From Halicephalobus mephisto (lineage: Eukaryota > Nematoda > Chromadorea > Rhabditida > Panagrolaimidae), in assembly GCA_009193035.1 (NCBI GenBank), contig SWDT01000151.1, positions 62,001-126,000 of the forward strand: a DNA stretch of 64,000 nucleotides, written 5' to 3'. Within the stretch, counting starts at the first letter, position 1. Each line of letters starts with the position of its first letter. The notes beneath the pieces are model-generated. The model had not been told where the DNA came from, made no database searches, and saw nothing but the letters and a program-made list of their open reading frames with translations. Below, one piece after another: positions 13,674 to 25,833 of this stretch. The translations under genes and the position numbers were made by a program.

Positions 13674-16490
13674 ATGGCACAAGAACCCAGTGAGTCCGAG
13701 AACATACCCACACGAGGTGAGTAATTTTTTGAATTACTTCATATATCGGATTTTCGGGTTACTTTATATATCAAATCCCCGGGTTACTTTATATATAAAA
13801 ATCTCCAACTTTAGTTGTTCCTCGGAGAAGGGCCAAGGACATGGTGAACAGAGTCATAGCCGATATGACGACGAATCACACGATGAACAATCAGATAAAA
13901 AAGAAGAGAAAACCAGGGAAGAAGCCGAGGGATCCGAACATGCCCAGGTTGGTGGAACAGAAGCAGCAGAACGAGACTATTCCGATTTTGAGGAATTCAG
14001 AGGCTTGTACAAGTGAGCCGTTTCCTGAGATCAAGGTAGAAGTCATGGAAGTCGACCCAGTAGCGCCGAAACCAATGGATGTTGTTGGATTTGAGGGTTT
14101 TATTGGTTCGAAAATCTCACTGCAGGATATTGAAGAACTCACTAATTTCAAAACAATTGAATTCGGAATGTACGTCTGTGAATTCTGCTCCAGACGGCTG
14201 AAGAATTATTCAGACTACACTAATCACGTTGCTACTCACAATGAATGCCATTCTGTATGTTGTATGTGTTCTTTGCCAGAAACACCGTTTTCCATAACCG
14301 CGTTTAGTAAACATGCATTGACTCATTTCGAAACCGTAAGTTTCTTTTTCGATTTTCACCTCAACCCTTCCATTTCTGAATTTCCGTATCCCTCTGCTTT
14401 ACTAGTTCCCCATATGTTAATTCCCTTGTCTTTCTAAATACCCTTTGATTTTTTTGTTCCCGAAATTTCCATATATAAATTCCATTTCCAGATCGGGGGA
14501 GTCTACACCTGTAAGTTCTGTTCTGAGAAAACCCGCACAAACAAGTCGTTCGAACTGATTCAGCATCTTTATTATTATTGCTCCAAGATTCCCAAGTGTT
14601 TAATCTGCATTTGTCCATTGAAAGATGGCGAAACTGTGGATTCTCATAGGAAAGAAAGACACGGGCGTTTGATGGAAAGATTTTTGTGCATTTATTGCCT
14701 TTCTGGATTTCCATCACTGACCTTTTTGGAACAACATACTTGTAAAATAACTTATAGATGTATTTGCGACTTGTGTCGTGTATTTGACTCGCCTCAAGAA
14801 GCTGCAGCTCATACTGCTCACCATAATGTAAGTAATTTTTGTGGTGATTCACTGTAAATTTGACTTTCAGAACGAAGATCATTCTATTTTAATTCCGATG
14901 TCGAAAGATACGGTTAGTAAAATTCAATATGTGAATAATCCTCATGCTATGGATGTAAAACAATATAATGAAGAAGCAAAGAAGAGATTTTTTCCTAATG
15001 GAAAAAGTCAAACCCCCAGGAACTCGACTTCTCCTGTTGAGTCTAATTCGGTGAAAAATGTAAATATTCCAAAATTAATCCAAGCAGTTCCACAACATAA
15101 CCCGGAAATCCCACCTACTACTTCGTCGTCGAATGCAACCAAGATTACTCCTCCGATTGTTAATCGTTATCCTTATCCATCGTTAGCGATGAAGGAAAGA
15201 ATGGCCAAGGAATCGAGTCACATGAAAGTTGTTGTACCGAAAAATCCATGTTTTCAATTGGTATTTTCACCAAAACCTCAATTTCAAAATGAAACAAAAG
15301 ATCGTGGATTTCCAGAACCATTTAATAGAAACCGACGATTAGATTTGATGCAAAGCCCAATTAGGTCGTTGACAGGAGCTAGGTTTTTTAATGATAAGAG
15401 AATATGTGGGATTAATAGCTATAGACAACTTCAACGTGGTCAATTGACACTTACGAATCCGAATGCTAGATTTAGATGTCCGATTACTTGCTGTCAAGGA
15501 CTGCATATGGAATTTGGGCTTTTGCAGATAATGGAACATTTGGAATTTGAGCATTTTAGTGACAAAAGTATTGAACATCATCATGTACCGAGGAATTGTA
15601 CGTTATGTGTTTGTCGATATTGTATGCTGACATTTGAATCGAAAACTCACTTTGAGGTTCATATGCAATGTCATATGTCAAATCACCAACTTGTGAAAAA
15701 TTGTCCAGATTGTAGTTTTATTATAGATGATGGGTCTGTATTTATTAATCATAGAATGGGAGGAAGTAATTGGTATTGTCGTCAATGTGATTCGCAATTT
15801 TCAACTGAAACTGGGTTTTTTTATCATGTTGCAACAAGAACGGATCATGGTGAAATTTTTTATTTTTGTAAAGGATGTGATGTTGGTAATAGTCAACCGG
15901 AATCAGTTATTCAGCATATATCAATGGATGTATGTGGAAAAAAAGGACAACTTGGATTTTTATTAATTTCATCACTTAGACATCGTCCTTTGTTAATTAC
16001 GAAATATCAGGATTTGTTAAAGAAATATGAAATTAATTGTGAAAAAAGAATGGCAACAGGTAGTTGTAAACAAACTACAAGTTTTTTAATCAAAGGTCAA
16101 AGGTTAATTTTGAGGAATTGTTGTGGAAGATTGCATAATTTTGATGAAAATGATGATGATTTTAATGATACTTGGACGAGTATGGAAACGCCTGTAAATG
16201 CAGATACGTTTTTGACAATTCAGCGGATTTCTCCTGGTGTTCCTGTGAGTGTGTTTTTTTTAATTTTTAAATAAATGGTTTAATTTTAGGAATGGCATCT
16301 TTGTTTGCCTAATGAACCGTGTATTCTTCCTCATTTTAAACCGAAAAATGTACTGAGGAAAATGGCAAATCAACTCCTTGGGAGAGTACCAGTGAGAAGA
16401 CCGGCTTTAACGATTTCTGGACATACGACGACGATGACAATAGTGAAAAAGAAGAATGATGACGTAATTACGATTGATGATGAGGATTGA
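13674..16490 (+). CDS. Multi-C2H2 zinc-finger protein, family not resolved
   Basis: Exons 13674-13716, 13815-14335, 14492-14827, 14871-16244 and 16290-16490 join in phase into 824 codons. The N-terminal part has a basic nuclear-localisation-like run (KKKRKPGKKPR). About nine Cys/His pairs follow: CEFC...HVATH, CCMC...HALTH, CKFC, CLIC...HRKERH, CIYC, CDLC...HTAHH, then after a linker CVCRYC...HMQCH, CPDC and CRQC...H. The spacing is irregular, unlike a Krüppel-type array, which suggests protein contacts as well as DNA binding. The C-terminus ends in DVITIDDED, a hydrophobic-acidic segment resembling a SUMO-interacting motif; MEP-1-like proteins end similarly, but the rest does not align convincingly with MEP-1 from memory. 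ATG 13674 follows a TTTCAG at 13660. Probably a nuclear regulator; exact orthology unknown. Confidence 0.8.
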
Positions 16491-16648
16491 ACATTTTAAA
16501 ATGTTTGGTTTTTTGGTTGTGTTATTTTTACGAATGGCTAGAATAAGATTGGTTATATCATGAATGGTGGGGAACACTTGGAGGGAACAGTTTGGTTGGG
16601 AGAGAGTTGGTTTTTTGAGGTTTTTGGTTTTTTGTGGATTTGTGAGAA

Positions 16649-17618
16649 ATGGCGGAAGAAGAAGCTCCGGTTTTTCGAAGACCGAAAAAGAAGCAGATTC
16701 AGACGAGAACGAAACTGATTTCTGAAGACAGCGAAGAAGATGTTTCGTAAGTTTCTCATATATGAAATTTTTTGTTTTATTGATTTTTTGTGATTTTAGA
16801 AGTCATATAGAAGATATAAAAGAAGTTCAGAAAGTTAGAGAAAGAAAACACGGATTAAATGCTGTTGAATGTGCTGTTGGAAAAGAATTAGCAAAAATTT
16901 TTGAAGAAATTGATGAAAATCCATTTAATTTGCGTGGTGGTGGAATGTTGAAATTAAATCCGAATCAGAAAGCAGCATTAACAGCGACGGAAATTGAACA
17001 TGATATAAAAGAACAATTTAAAAAAGAAACGCTTTTGAGAGATGAACATGAGGAAATGTAAGTTTTTTCATATATCAATTTTTATATTTTTTCAAAGATT
17101 TTTACAAATTTTAGATTTTTTGTAAATTTTAAGTTGATTTTTAAAGATTTTTGTAGATTTCACAACTTTTTGTGATGTTTTAAATAGAATTTTTAGATAT
17201 TTTAAATATTTTTATGAAAATTTTATTAATGGAAGTTTTTGAAACTTTGGTTTTTTATAAATTATTTTATTTTAGGAAAAAGTATGTCCAGGAAAGGCTG
17301 AACAAGAAGCCGGATGACCCTTCGACTTCTGCTCCTGAAGCGAAACGGTTTAAAGCGCAGACGTTGGAGGATGAGATTCTGTTCCGAGCAGCTGAGAAAC
17401 TCAAAGAATTCACGTCTACTAAGAACGATGAGCTCCTCTCGAACCAGATGCTTGTTGGGATCCCTGAAGTCGACCTCGGTCTGGAAACCAGGATGACCAA
17501 CATTGTCGAGACTGAACAGAAGAAACTCGAGCTACTCAAGAAGAAAAAACTGCCGACTAAGGACTCGATCCCTCAAGTGGATCTGGAAGATCCTGCTATC
17601 AAAAAGCTTCGTCGTTGA
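16649..17618 (+). CDS. C9orf78/Tls1 homologue, spliceosome-associated factor
   Basis: Exons 16649-16746, 16800-17057 and 17276-17618 give 232 codons. The diagnostic conserved block LLSNQMLVGIPEVDLG is in exon 3, matching the C9orf78/HCA59 and fission-yeast Tls1 family, whose members associate with the spliceosome (Brr2/U5). The N-terminus is acidic and basic with EDSEEDVS, as in the family; the C-terminus is lysine-rich. It starts only 158 bp after the zinc-finger gene stop, so the two could be one operon. An AATAAA follows the stop at 17633. The protein is shorter than the human homologue at its C-terminal end. Confidence 0.88.
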
Positions 17619-17632
17619 TCTCGGGGGATTTG

Positions 17633-17638
17633 AATAAA
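17633..17638 (+). terminator. Poly(A) signal AATAAA of the Tls1 homologue
   Basis: Canonical AATAAA 15 nt after the stop codon at 17618. The convergent rpl-39 stop is at 17775, so the two 3' ends are at most about 155 bp apart. Confidence 0.6.
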
Positions 17639-17774
17639 GTATCGATTGGATTTAATTATATAATTCATTTAACAAACGAAACGAGAACAACCAGTCGAAA
17701 CGAGCCGAATGTGGTAATCGACAGCAAAGCTGGATTGGTGGCGATCGTCTTGAGGTTGTGTCAACAGAAACATC

Positions 17775-17930
17775 TTAGAACTTCAGCTTGGTCCTTCTCC
17801 AATGGCGTCTCTTGGCATTGTAGCGGATGCGGTTTCCAGTCTTCATGCGAACCCATTGGGGCAGAGGACGATTAGACTTTTGAGCCTTAGCATATTTACG
17901 CTTGATAGCAAACGTCTTGTTGGCACCCAT
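17775..17930 (-). CDS. rpl-39: 60S ribosomal protein L39
   Basis: Single-exon 51-residue protein, exactly the usual eL39 length. It starts [12 protein letters not shown], contains [19 protein letters not shown] and ends [12 protein letters not shown], an almost perfect match to animal eL39. It lines the exit tunnel of the large ribosomal subunit in the cytoplasm. On the minus strand a TTTTCAG acceptor lies just upstream of the ATG (exon boundary at 17934), so the message is likely trans-spliced or has a 5'-UTR intron. The frame stays open upstream to 18170, but that extension has no similarity and is not part of the protein. Confidence 0.97.
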   Translation of the reverse strand: MGANKTFAIKRKYAKAQKSNRPLPQWVRMKTGNRIRYNAKRRHWRRTKLKF

Positions 17931-18669
17931 CACCCTGAAAAGCAACGCATTTATATATTGAACCAACGCAGGGACATATTTAATTGGTAAAACAATAAAA
18001 AAATGGAAAAATAACCAAAAAACGCGATGTAAATATAATGAAAAAGCCAGAGCGAACAACGAGCGACGGAAAAACGAGGAGCGGACGGGAAACGGTAGGC
18101 AGCAAGTTTTTTCGCGTCGAGACAAAATCAAGGGATTGGCCGAGTTTTCGAGCGGGAAAAAGGCGCGCAAAAGTGTTTTCAGATTTCCCTCCGTTCAAAT
18201 TTCTGTTTCCGCGATTTAGTATTCGTTTTTTTAAATTTATTTAATATTTTAAAAACGTATCCCATATTTCCTTCCTGTCGTTAAATGTAAAAGAATTGGC
18301 CATGTTTTTGATCGAAAAACATTGTCTAAATTTCTTCGAATTTCCTCTTTGCTCAGATTTTCTGAGATCTCTGTTATTTCAGTATTATTTCCCATTTATG
18401 CATATTCATCGTGTTTTGCCGTTGTCGAATTTAAGAAAATTGATAGTGTTTTTAAACGGAAAAATGCACCCAAATTGTCTCCAGATTCCTCGGAATTGGT
18501 CATCTTTCTGGTATACCATTTCCCATATATATTCCTTATTTTCCCTTCACTCTCAAACCTAAAAATCTCCATTTCTGTTTCGGACAGGGAAATTGTTTCC
18601 AGATCGATGCTCGGATTTCTCCGTTGAAATCTCCGCCTTCAATTATTCTGATAATTTAACACTTTTCAG
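17931..18669. promoter_or_regulatory. Bidirectional promoter region rpl-39 / mcm-4
   Basis: The only space between the divergent rpl-39 and mcm-4 starts. At 18030-18190 it is clearly richer in G+C than the surroundings. This part holds a GCGGGAAA at 18152-18159, a perfect E2F-type site (TTTCCCGC on the other strand), plus weaker relatives ACGGGAAAC near 18085 and TTTTTTCGCG near 18107. MCM genes are classical E2F targets in animals; use of these sites here is inference. Short frames in 18296-18627 are not supported as genes. The mcm-4 side ends in a TTTTCAG acceptor directly at the ATG. Confidence 0.55.
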
Positions 18670-21284
18670 ATGTACTCTTCGTTTTCTGCACGTCATCAAA
18701 GCCAAAGCAGCTCTGTTCGTCGAGCTGATCTCGGTGAGAATGCCACTCACCATCGGGAGATCGCTCTAGATGGGGATGCCGCTAGAGCTCTGGGTGCTGG
18801 GGATGACGTCATGGATGAGGACGATGATGGACGTCGTCTCTTCATTTACGGAACGAGGATCTGCGTCATGACGGTGAAGCAAAACTTCCTCAAGTTTTTG
18901 CAGAACTTCAATCCCACCGAATTGGACGCCGACGAACAAGGAATGGTCGTTGCTACTGACGTAAGAGTCGACATCGGGAGGGAAACTAACTACTATATGG
19001 AGCGGTTGCTGGAGATTGAAATGACGGAAAACCCGATCTTGAATGTGAACTTGAAGCACGTCATGGAATACGACGAGGACTTGTACAAGATGATCATCGC
19101 CTATCCTGCTGTGAGTTTTGTTTTTTGCATATCTTATTCCTAGTGAACTGTAGAAGCTTCCACCATTTTCGAAACACCAATAGAAGTTTTGGAAACCTCA
19201 AAAATCCTTGAACTCCTGGGAATCCATTCAATTTTAATCTTGTTTGGAATTTTGATTCTGGAAGCTTATACAGAATTGCAAAAAATTGTATTAGAATGAT
19301 TGACGGTTTTTCGAATTTTTATTGTTTAGGAAATCCTGCCGTACCTCGATTCCGTTGCCAATCAACTGTTCTTTGATCAATTTAACAAAGCTCTGCTGAC
19401 TCCCATTGAGATCCGACCTTACAATGCGGAACAAACGAGGAACATGAGGGACTTGAACCCAACTGATGTTAACCAACTGATTACGATCTCTGGAATGGTA
19501 ACGAGAATCTCACCTTTGATTCCTGAAATGCAGAAGGGATTTTTTGAATGTAATCTTTGCCACAACACTGTCGAGAAAGAAGTGGATCGTGGACGCATCG
19601 ATGAACCCACAACATGCACTAACTGTAACTCGAAGTTCTCTTTCCAACTTATCCATAACCGATCGATCTTCAATGATAAGCAAATTATCAAGCTCCAGGA
19701 AATCCCCGGAGACATGCCTGCAGGCCAAACTCCGCATTCCGTGACTTTGTTTGTTCATGGAGCTTTGGTCGAACAAGTGCATCCTGGCGACCGTGTTGCT
19801 GTCACTGGTATCTACAGAATGACCCCGATGAGAGCTAATCCTGTCCAGAAGAGCTTAAAGAGTACTTTCAGAACTACTATTGATGTTCTTCACTTTCGGA
19901 AAATGAATCAAGATAGACTTCACGACTCGGATGATGGAAGTTACTTGACTGAGGCGAGAATTGAACAAATCAAAGCCTTTGCTGACAATCCGAACGTGAT
20001 TGACATTCTTGTCAAGTCTGTGGCTCCGAGAATTTATGGACATGAGGACGTCAAGAAGGGAGTTTTGGCTTTGCTGTTTGGAGGAACGAGGAAGGAAGCC
20101 GACGCTGACAACAAAGCAAAAACAAGATCTGAAATTAATATTCTTCTGTGTGGTGATCCTGGAACAGCCAAGTCTCAAATGCTTCAATTTGTGTACAATT
20201 TGGTTCCGAGAGCTCAATATACTTCTGGAAAAGGATCGTCAGCTGTGGGTTTGACTGCTTCGATTGCTCGTGATCCGGATACCAAAGGAGTAGTGCTTCA
20301 AACTGGTGCTTTGGTACTGGCAGATAATGGTGTGTGTTGTATTGATGAATTTGACAAGATGAGTGATAGTACTAGAACTATTCTTCATGAGGTTATGGAA
20401 CAACAGACGTTATCTATTGCTAAAGCCGGTATTATTTGTCAACTCAATGCAAGAACGTCGATTTTGGCAGCTGCTAATCCGATCGAATCGAAGTGGAATC
20501 CGAAGAAAACGATCATTGATAATATTCAACTTCCACATACTTTGTTGAGTAGATTTGATTTGATTTTCTTGACTCTGGATCCTGCTGATAGTAATTACGA
20601 CCGTCGATTGGGAGCTCATTTGATGTCGATTTTTGGAGATAATGATGAGGAAGAAACTCAAGCTATGATGTTGGATCAGGCTCTAATGCGGTAGGTTTTA
20701 TATATGGGTTTATATAAAGTTGCAATGTTTTTAGTGATTATATCACTTATGCCAAGATTAACGTTCATCCGGAGTTGACTGAGGATTCTTCCAAGATGCT
20801 GATTGACAAGTACCTTGAAATGAGACGTGTTGGTAATCGTCTTGGTCAAGTGAGTGCGTATCCGAGACAACTGGAAGCCCTTATTCGTATATCTGAAGCT
20901 TTTGCGAAAATGAAACTTTCTTCAGAAGTTACTTCTGATGACGTTGAAGCAGCGTACAACCTCCACAGAGAAGCTCTGCGTCAATCAGCTATTAATCCGG
21001 ATACTGGCACAATTGATGTTAATATTATTGCTACTGGTGTTAATGCATCTAAATCCAAGAGAATTGAAGCTACAGCAGATAAATTGAGAAATGAACTTCG
21101 TCAAAGAGGTCAGAACGTGTTTTCAGAAAAGAAACTTTTCCTTGAATTGAGACAAGCTGATAGATTGGTAGACAGAGAAGTGTTCGAGGGAGCTATTAAG
21201 GAACTGGCTGCAGATGGAATTTTGGCTAGAAACGGTGATAAACTACGCTATAATCGAAACGCGACTACTGCGGTTGCTCAATGA
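18670..21284 (+). CDS. mcm-4: DNA replication licensing factor MCM4
   Basis: Subunit of the MCM2-7 replicative helicase loaded at origins. Exons 18670-19110, 19330-20690 and 20735-21284 give 783 codons. The zinc-binding pairs CNLC (about residue 221) and CTNC (about 243) are intact. The AAA+ core has Walker [10 protein letters not shown] near 422, Walker B CIDEFDKM near 484 and the arginine-finger SRFD near 554. A winged-helix-like C-terminus follows. Segments such as [19 protein letters not shown] and [16 protein letters not shown] match MCM4 rather than other MCM paralogues. The N-terminal tail is short and basic/acidic, the usual site of DDK regulation. ATG 18670 sits directly after a TTTTCAG. 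The C. elegans gene is mcm-4, also called lin-6, from memory. Confidence 0.97.
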
Positions 21285-21989
21285 AAGTTTTTTCGCTTTT
21301 TGATATGACTGTTTTATTTTTTGTACTTTTTAACATGTTTGTCTTGTATTTTTAGCTTAATTACTGTATTGCTACTGTATTTGGTAAATTGTGGAACTTA
21401 TTTGGAGAAGTGAATTTGGTATTTGTTTTTAATTGCATGGGATTTTCGCGGTAGGAGTCGGAAGTGGAAAAGACGCGTTTTCCTTTTGCTGGTTGGCCAG
21501 TTGCAGAGACCAGTGCCCGTTTTTCCTCCTTTAATGCGACTTATATTTCCGAACTGCATGTTGAAAAGAAGATCGAGAAGGAAATACTGTCCACATTATT
21601 CGTCAGATTTACTGAGTTGGTCTTGTTTTTTTTGTTTTTGTCCTAAATATTAATTTAAATCTTTTTTACTAACAAAAAATTAAAAATTTAATAGTTATTT
21701 TTGTCGTGGTAGTGAAATAATTGTGTTGTTTATGTTTTAAAACCTGTATAAACATGTTTTGCAATTTTTAGGATTTTTGGTTTAAACGTGTTCCATATAT
21801 GAATTTTCACAACAACTGTGTAAAAATCCATTTTTGTTTGTCGTAAATTATTGGTTTTTGTATATAATTGCTTTCTCGTGGATTTTTATATATGAAAAAT
21901 TAATTACGGTGGAAGTTTTGATGATTTCAGAAAGAACCACGGCGACTTCAAGCTTTACGGAAACTGGCATAGTCCAGCCCCTGGACTCG
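21285..21989. other. Intergenic region mcm-4 to ORP9-type gene
   Basis: mcm-4 3' UTR followed by the likely promoter of the downstream three-gene cluster. The segment 21420-21640 is less AT-rich than its flanks, which favours a promoter. Overlapping open frames there (21423-21653, 21464-21646) show no recognisable domain. A GATTTCAG acceptor ends at 21930. Confidence 0.5.
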
Positions 21990-24900
21990 ATGTCTGTGAT
22001 GGAGGGACCTCTTTCGAAATGGACAAACTTGGTACATGGATGGCAATTTCGGTGGTTTGTTCTCAATGATGACGTTTTGTGTTATTTTACGTCACGGGAC
22101 AAGATGCTGAAACGACAGCAACGTGGATGCATAAGGTTACGTGGCGCCGCTATCGGCATTGACGGAGAAAACAATTGTCAATTCACTATTACGGTTGACG
22201 GAAAAGTATTTCATTTACAGGTGTGTTTTAATTGTATTATTACTGCAAAAATGGAAATTGACCCGTTTTGAAGGAGAATTTGTGGTTAATTACATTTTAA
22301 GGATATTTACGAGCAATTTCATATATGAAAATTAACCCTGGAAGATGGATAGAGGGTTTTGTACCCTGTGTGTCCAAATATAGAAGTTATCAGATCTGTT
22401 TATCGAATATTTGTGGAAAATTATGAAATCACGTGAGATTGCTGAATTCTCCAAAATCGAATTTACAAACTACTTTATTTTCATAAAATTCTGCAATTTC
22501 TTGTTCAGATTGTTTCGCAGAAAATGTTTTTCGAGTTTTTATAATAATAGAGTTGATTTCGAAATCCTATAAAATCAAAAAGTTACCACAAAAGTCACCT
22601 TAATTACCCCCAGGTTCCACAAACTCTTGTCGAGACTATTTCCTGGAAATACTTGATTTGCATAATGATACGATATTAAAGAAGAATAATTTCAGGGAAG
22701 AGACCAAGCAGAACGGGACAAATGGGTCAAAGCGTTGGAGAGAGCTATCCATGAAAAATCCGGTTATTATAAGCCACAGCAGGAGGATCCAGTGACTGAA
22801 TTAGCGGTGAAGGTATCTCATGCAGAGAAGCAGCTTCAAGATTTGATCGAACAAGTTCGTCATTTTGAAAAGCTGAAAGAAATCGAAGAAGAGAATTCTA
22901 AAAGAAGAAAGATCTTACATGACGTTATTCAATCAGCTAAAAGATTACAGAGTACTGTAGATCATTCAACAATTATTTTGCGACAAGTCCAACGACATTT
23001 TGTTGAATCTGGTAATGGAAAACCGGAAATAGTAAAAGAAGGAGAAGAACCACTCGATGTAAGTTTTATTTTTATTTTTTACGATTTAAGACCCATTTTA
23101 CGTAAATTTGCAGTTTTTTGGCTCGAAATTTAGAGGTTTTTAAGTTTTGAAAAGTATCTAGGGAAAAATTATCGGGGTCGTAGATTCTGAATATAAAGTT
23201 AGAATTGAGAGTTGGATTTTAGAATCCAGATATTCAGAATTTATGGATTTGACTACTGTATTGTGAGTACTTTTGGTTAAGCTTGAAGGTTAATCTAACA
23301 TTAAGTGATTCAGAATTTATGAATTTCATTACTGTATTGTGAGTACTTTTGGTTAAGATTGAAGATTTATCTTTAAAATTCAGAATTTGCCAATTTGATT
23401 ACTGTATTCTAGATATTTCGAAAATTCAAAAAATTTCTGTTTTCTTTCAAAAAGTGCAAAAGTACATAGATTGACTCTTCAATTAGACGTGGTCGTGAGT
23501 TGGTTTAATAGTGATTCAGTGATCAAAGTATTTTTAAAATTATTTTTCAATCTAGTTTTCTTTAAATGTCGCGTGTCTTTTGGCGTTGCGCACGAGTTCT
23601 TTGCTGCGAGAAAGCTTATTTTAAAAAATAATCTTTCTCAAGAATCTACACGACACTTTATTATCGATGGCTTATTTTTATCCTTAGGGAATAAAGGAAA
23701 AACTAGTCTTAGATGCAAATTTTGTTTTTATTGGTTTAATTTTTATGTTTGTAAATTAGAATGTAAATTTTAGGACGATATTGGGATGGAAGATATGGTT
23801 CCACCAATAACGTATTCTAGTAGTGAAGATGAGTTTTTTGATGCAACATCTGGAGGAGGACGTTTAAGTGAAGACGAAAATTCAATTCCAAATCAAAAGG
23901 ATAGAGAAAAAATTGAATCTGCTAGATCTAATCGTGTTGCTAATACTTCAATTGGTAGAAGAATGAAATATGATTGGGAAAGTCCTGATGAAGAACCAGA
24001 TTGGGATGATTCTTATGAAAATTTTGATCGTATATATGAAAATAATGAAGAATCTGATTTGGGAGATGTTCAACAACAACATGGAAGTGTTTTGATGCAT
24101 TTACTTTCTCAGGTTTGAAATTTGAAATTAAAGTTTTATTTTATTTTTTTTAAGGTTTCTGTTGGAATGGATTTGACGAAAGTGACATTGCCTACATTTA
24201 TTTTGGAAAGAAGATCGTTATTGGAAATGTATGCTGATTTTTTTGCTCATCCGGATGATTTTTTAAAAGGTATTGAAAATGAATCTCCAGAAGAAAGAAT
24301 GATATCTGTCGTACAGTATTATTTGGGATCATTTTATCCGGCAAGAAAATCAGGAGTTGCTAAAAAACCATATAATCCTATATTGGGTGAAACATTTCGT
24401 TGTAAATGGAATGTACCTAATTTAGAATCAACAGGAAAAAAAACAAAAGATGGTCCATTTCCTGGTTCGGATTTAAATGAAATAACGTTTGTAGCAGAAC
24501 AAGTAAGTCATCATCCACCTGTATCGGCATTTTATGCAGAACATCCGGGAAAAAAAATAAGTTTAAATGCTCATATATGGACGAAATCATCGTTTCTTGG
24601 ATTATCCATTGGTGTGACGAATATTGGACATGCTACTGTTACTTTTCATGATTTTGATGAAAAATATGTAATTACATTTCCAAGTGGTTATGGTAGATCC
24701 ATTATGAGTACTCCTTGGATTGAACTTGGTGGAAAAGTAAGTTTTTGTTTTTAATTTTAACAATTTTAATGAATTATAGGTGGAAGTTAAATGTGAAAAA
24801 ACGGGATATTATGCAGAAATTGAATTTTTAACAAAACCATTTTTTGGAGGAAAACCTCATAAAATTCAAGGTGGAATATATAAACAAAATTTGAAGAAAC

Positions 24901-25495
24901 CTATTTTGTCACTTAGAGGAGAATGGAATGGTATTATTTATGCTAAATCGACACATGGAGAGGAATATGTGTTTCTGGATGTGAAAGCGAAGCCAGAAGT
25001 TAGAAAAGTATGTTTTTTTAATTTAAAAAAATGGATTTTTTAAGATTTAAGAAAATCAATTTTTATTAAATTAAAGAAGAAATTTCGAATAAAATTTGTT
25101 TTTTAAATTCAATAAATTTTTTAAAGTTTAAGAATGGTTTTTTTAATTTAAAAAAATGAATTTTTTTGGAGATTTTGAAAAAATTAAAAAGAAGAATTTT
25201 AAAAAATTTAAAATGGTTTTTTGTAATTTAAAAAAGTGGATTTTTTAAGGAATGTGAACCGATTGCGAGTCAAGAAGACCGAGAAAGCAGGAAATTGTGG
25301 AGACATGTTACTGCAGCGTTATTTAGAAATAAGATAAATGTGGCTTCTTCGGCTAAACGGTGGATTGAACAAAGACAACGTGATGAAGCTAAAAGAAGAA
25401 ATGAAACGGGACAAGTATATCGGACGAGATTTTTCGAGAAAGAAGGAGATGAATGGAAATATAAACATGAATTAGGGTCACGAACAGAAATTTGA
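21990..25495 (+). CDS. Oxysterol-binding protein-related protein, ORP9/10/11 type
   Basis: Lipid-transfer protein acting at membrane contact sites. Exons 21990-22220, 22696-23058, 23774-24112, 24155-24736, 24780-25007 and 25250-25495, all phase 0, give 662 codons. An N-terminal PH domain (residues about 3-98) starts [20 protein letters not shown] as in OSBPL9. A coiled region follows, then an FFAT-like motif (EDEFFDA, near 216) for binding ER VAP proteins, then the ligand domain with the family fingerprint EQVSHHPP near 427. An in-frame ATG at 21921 would add 23 residues, but it straddles a GATTTCAG acceptor ending at 21930. If that acceptor receives a leader, ATG 21990 is the start. This is one of the C. 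elegans obr genes; which one is not decided here. Confidence 0.93.
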
Positions 25496-25833
25496 ACGTA
25501 ATTATCAATTTGGTTGCTAATTTAAATGACTCTAGAATGTAGCTGATTCTTTCATTTTTAAATAGAAATTATCAGGACCTCTTTATTGCTGGATTCCAAG
25601 AGGCCCATGCTAAATATTACTTTTTAGTGAATAATACGTGATTTTTCTAAGTTGTAAAGTGGCCACGAAACTACGAGCAACTGTTTTTTGGTAAAAAAGA
25701 GTTTTATTTTGTAAACATTATTGTAATAAAAGAAGAAATTTGAAAATGTAAAGCGAAAATAGCATTTTCAACAGAAATTGCCCCAAGTATCTTTGGAAAA
25801 AATGTTTTTTGTGTGGATTTTTTGTTTTTGTAG
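25496..25833 (+). other. Intercistronic region with poly(A) signal, candidate operon junction
   Basis: From the ORP9-type stop to the next ATG there are 338 bp. An AATAAA at 25725-25730 lies about 105 bp before a T-rich tract and a TTTTTGTAG acceptor that abuts ATG 25834. A poly(A) site about 100 bp upstream of a trans-splice acceptor is the standard nematode operon arrangement. Confidence 0.55.

Noticed and set aside
17931..18170. Long N-terminal extension of rpl-39
   Set aside because: The open frame upstream has no similarity; eL39 is 51 residues everywhere and the ATG at 17930 gives exactly that.
21423..21653. Small gene between mcm-4 and the ORP9-type gene
   Set aside because: Two overlapping frames in a promoter-like stretch, no recognised domain, no splice context.
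23471..23773. 100-codon frame just before exon 3 of the ORP9-type gene
   Set aside because: Ends exactly at the exon 3 acceptor, lies in the intron and has no family similarity; adding it would interrupt the conserved ORP9 layout.
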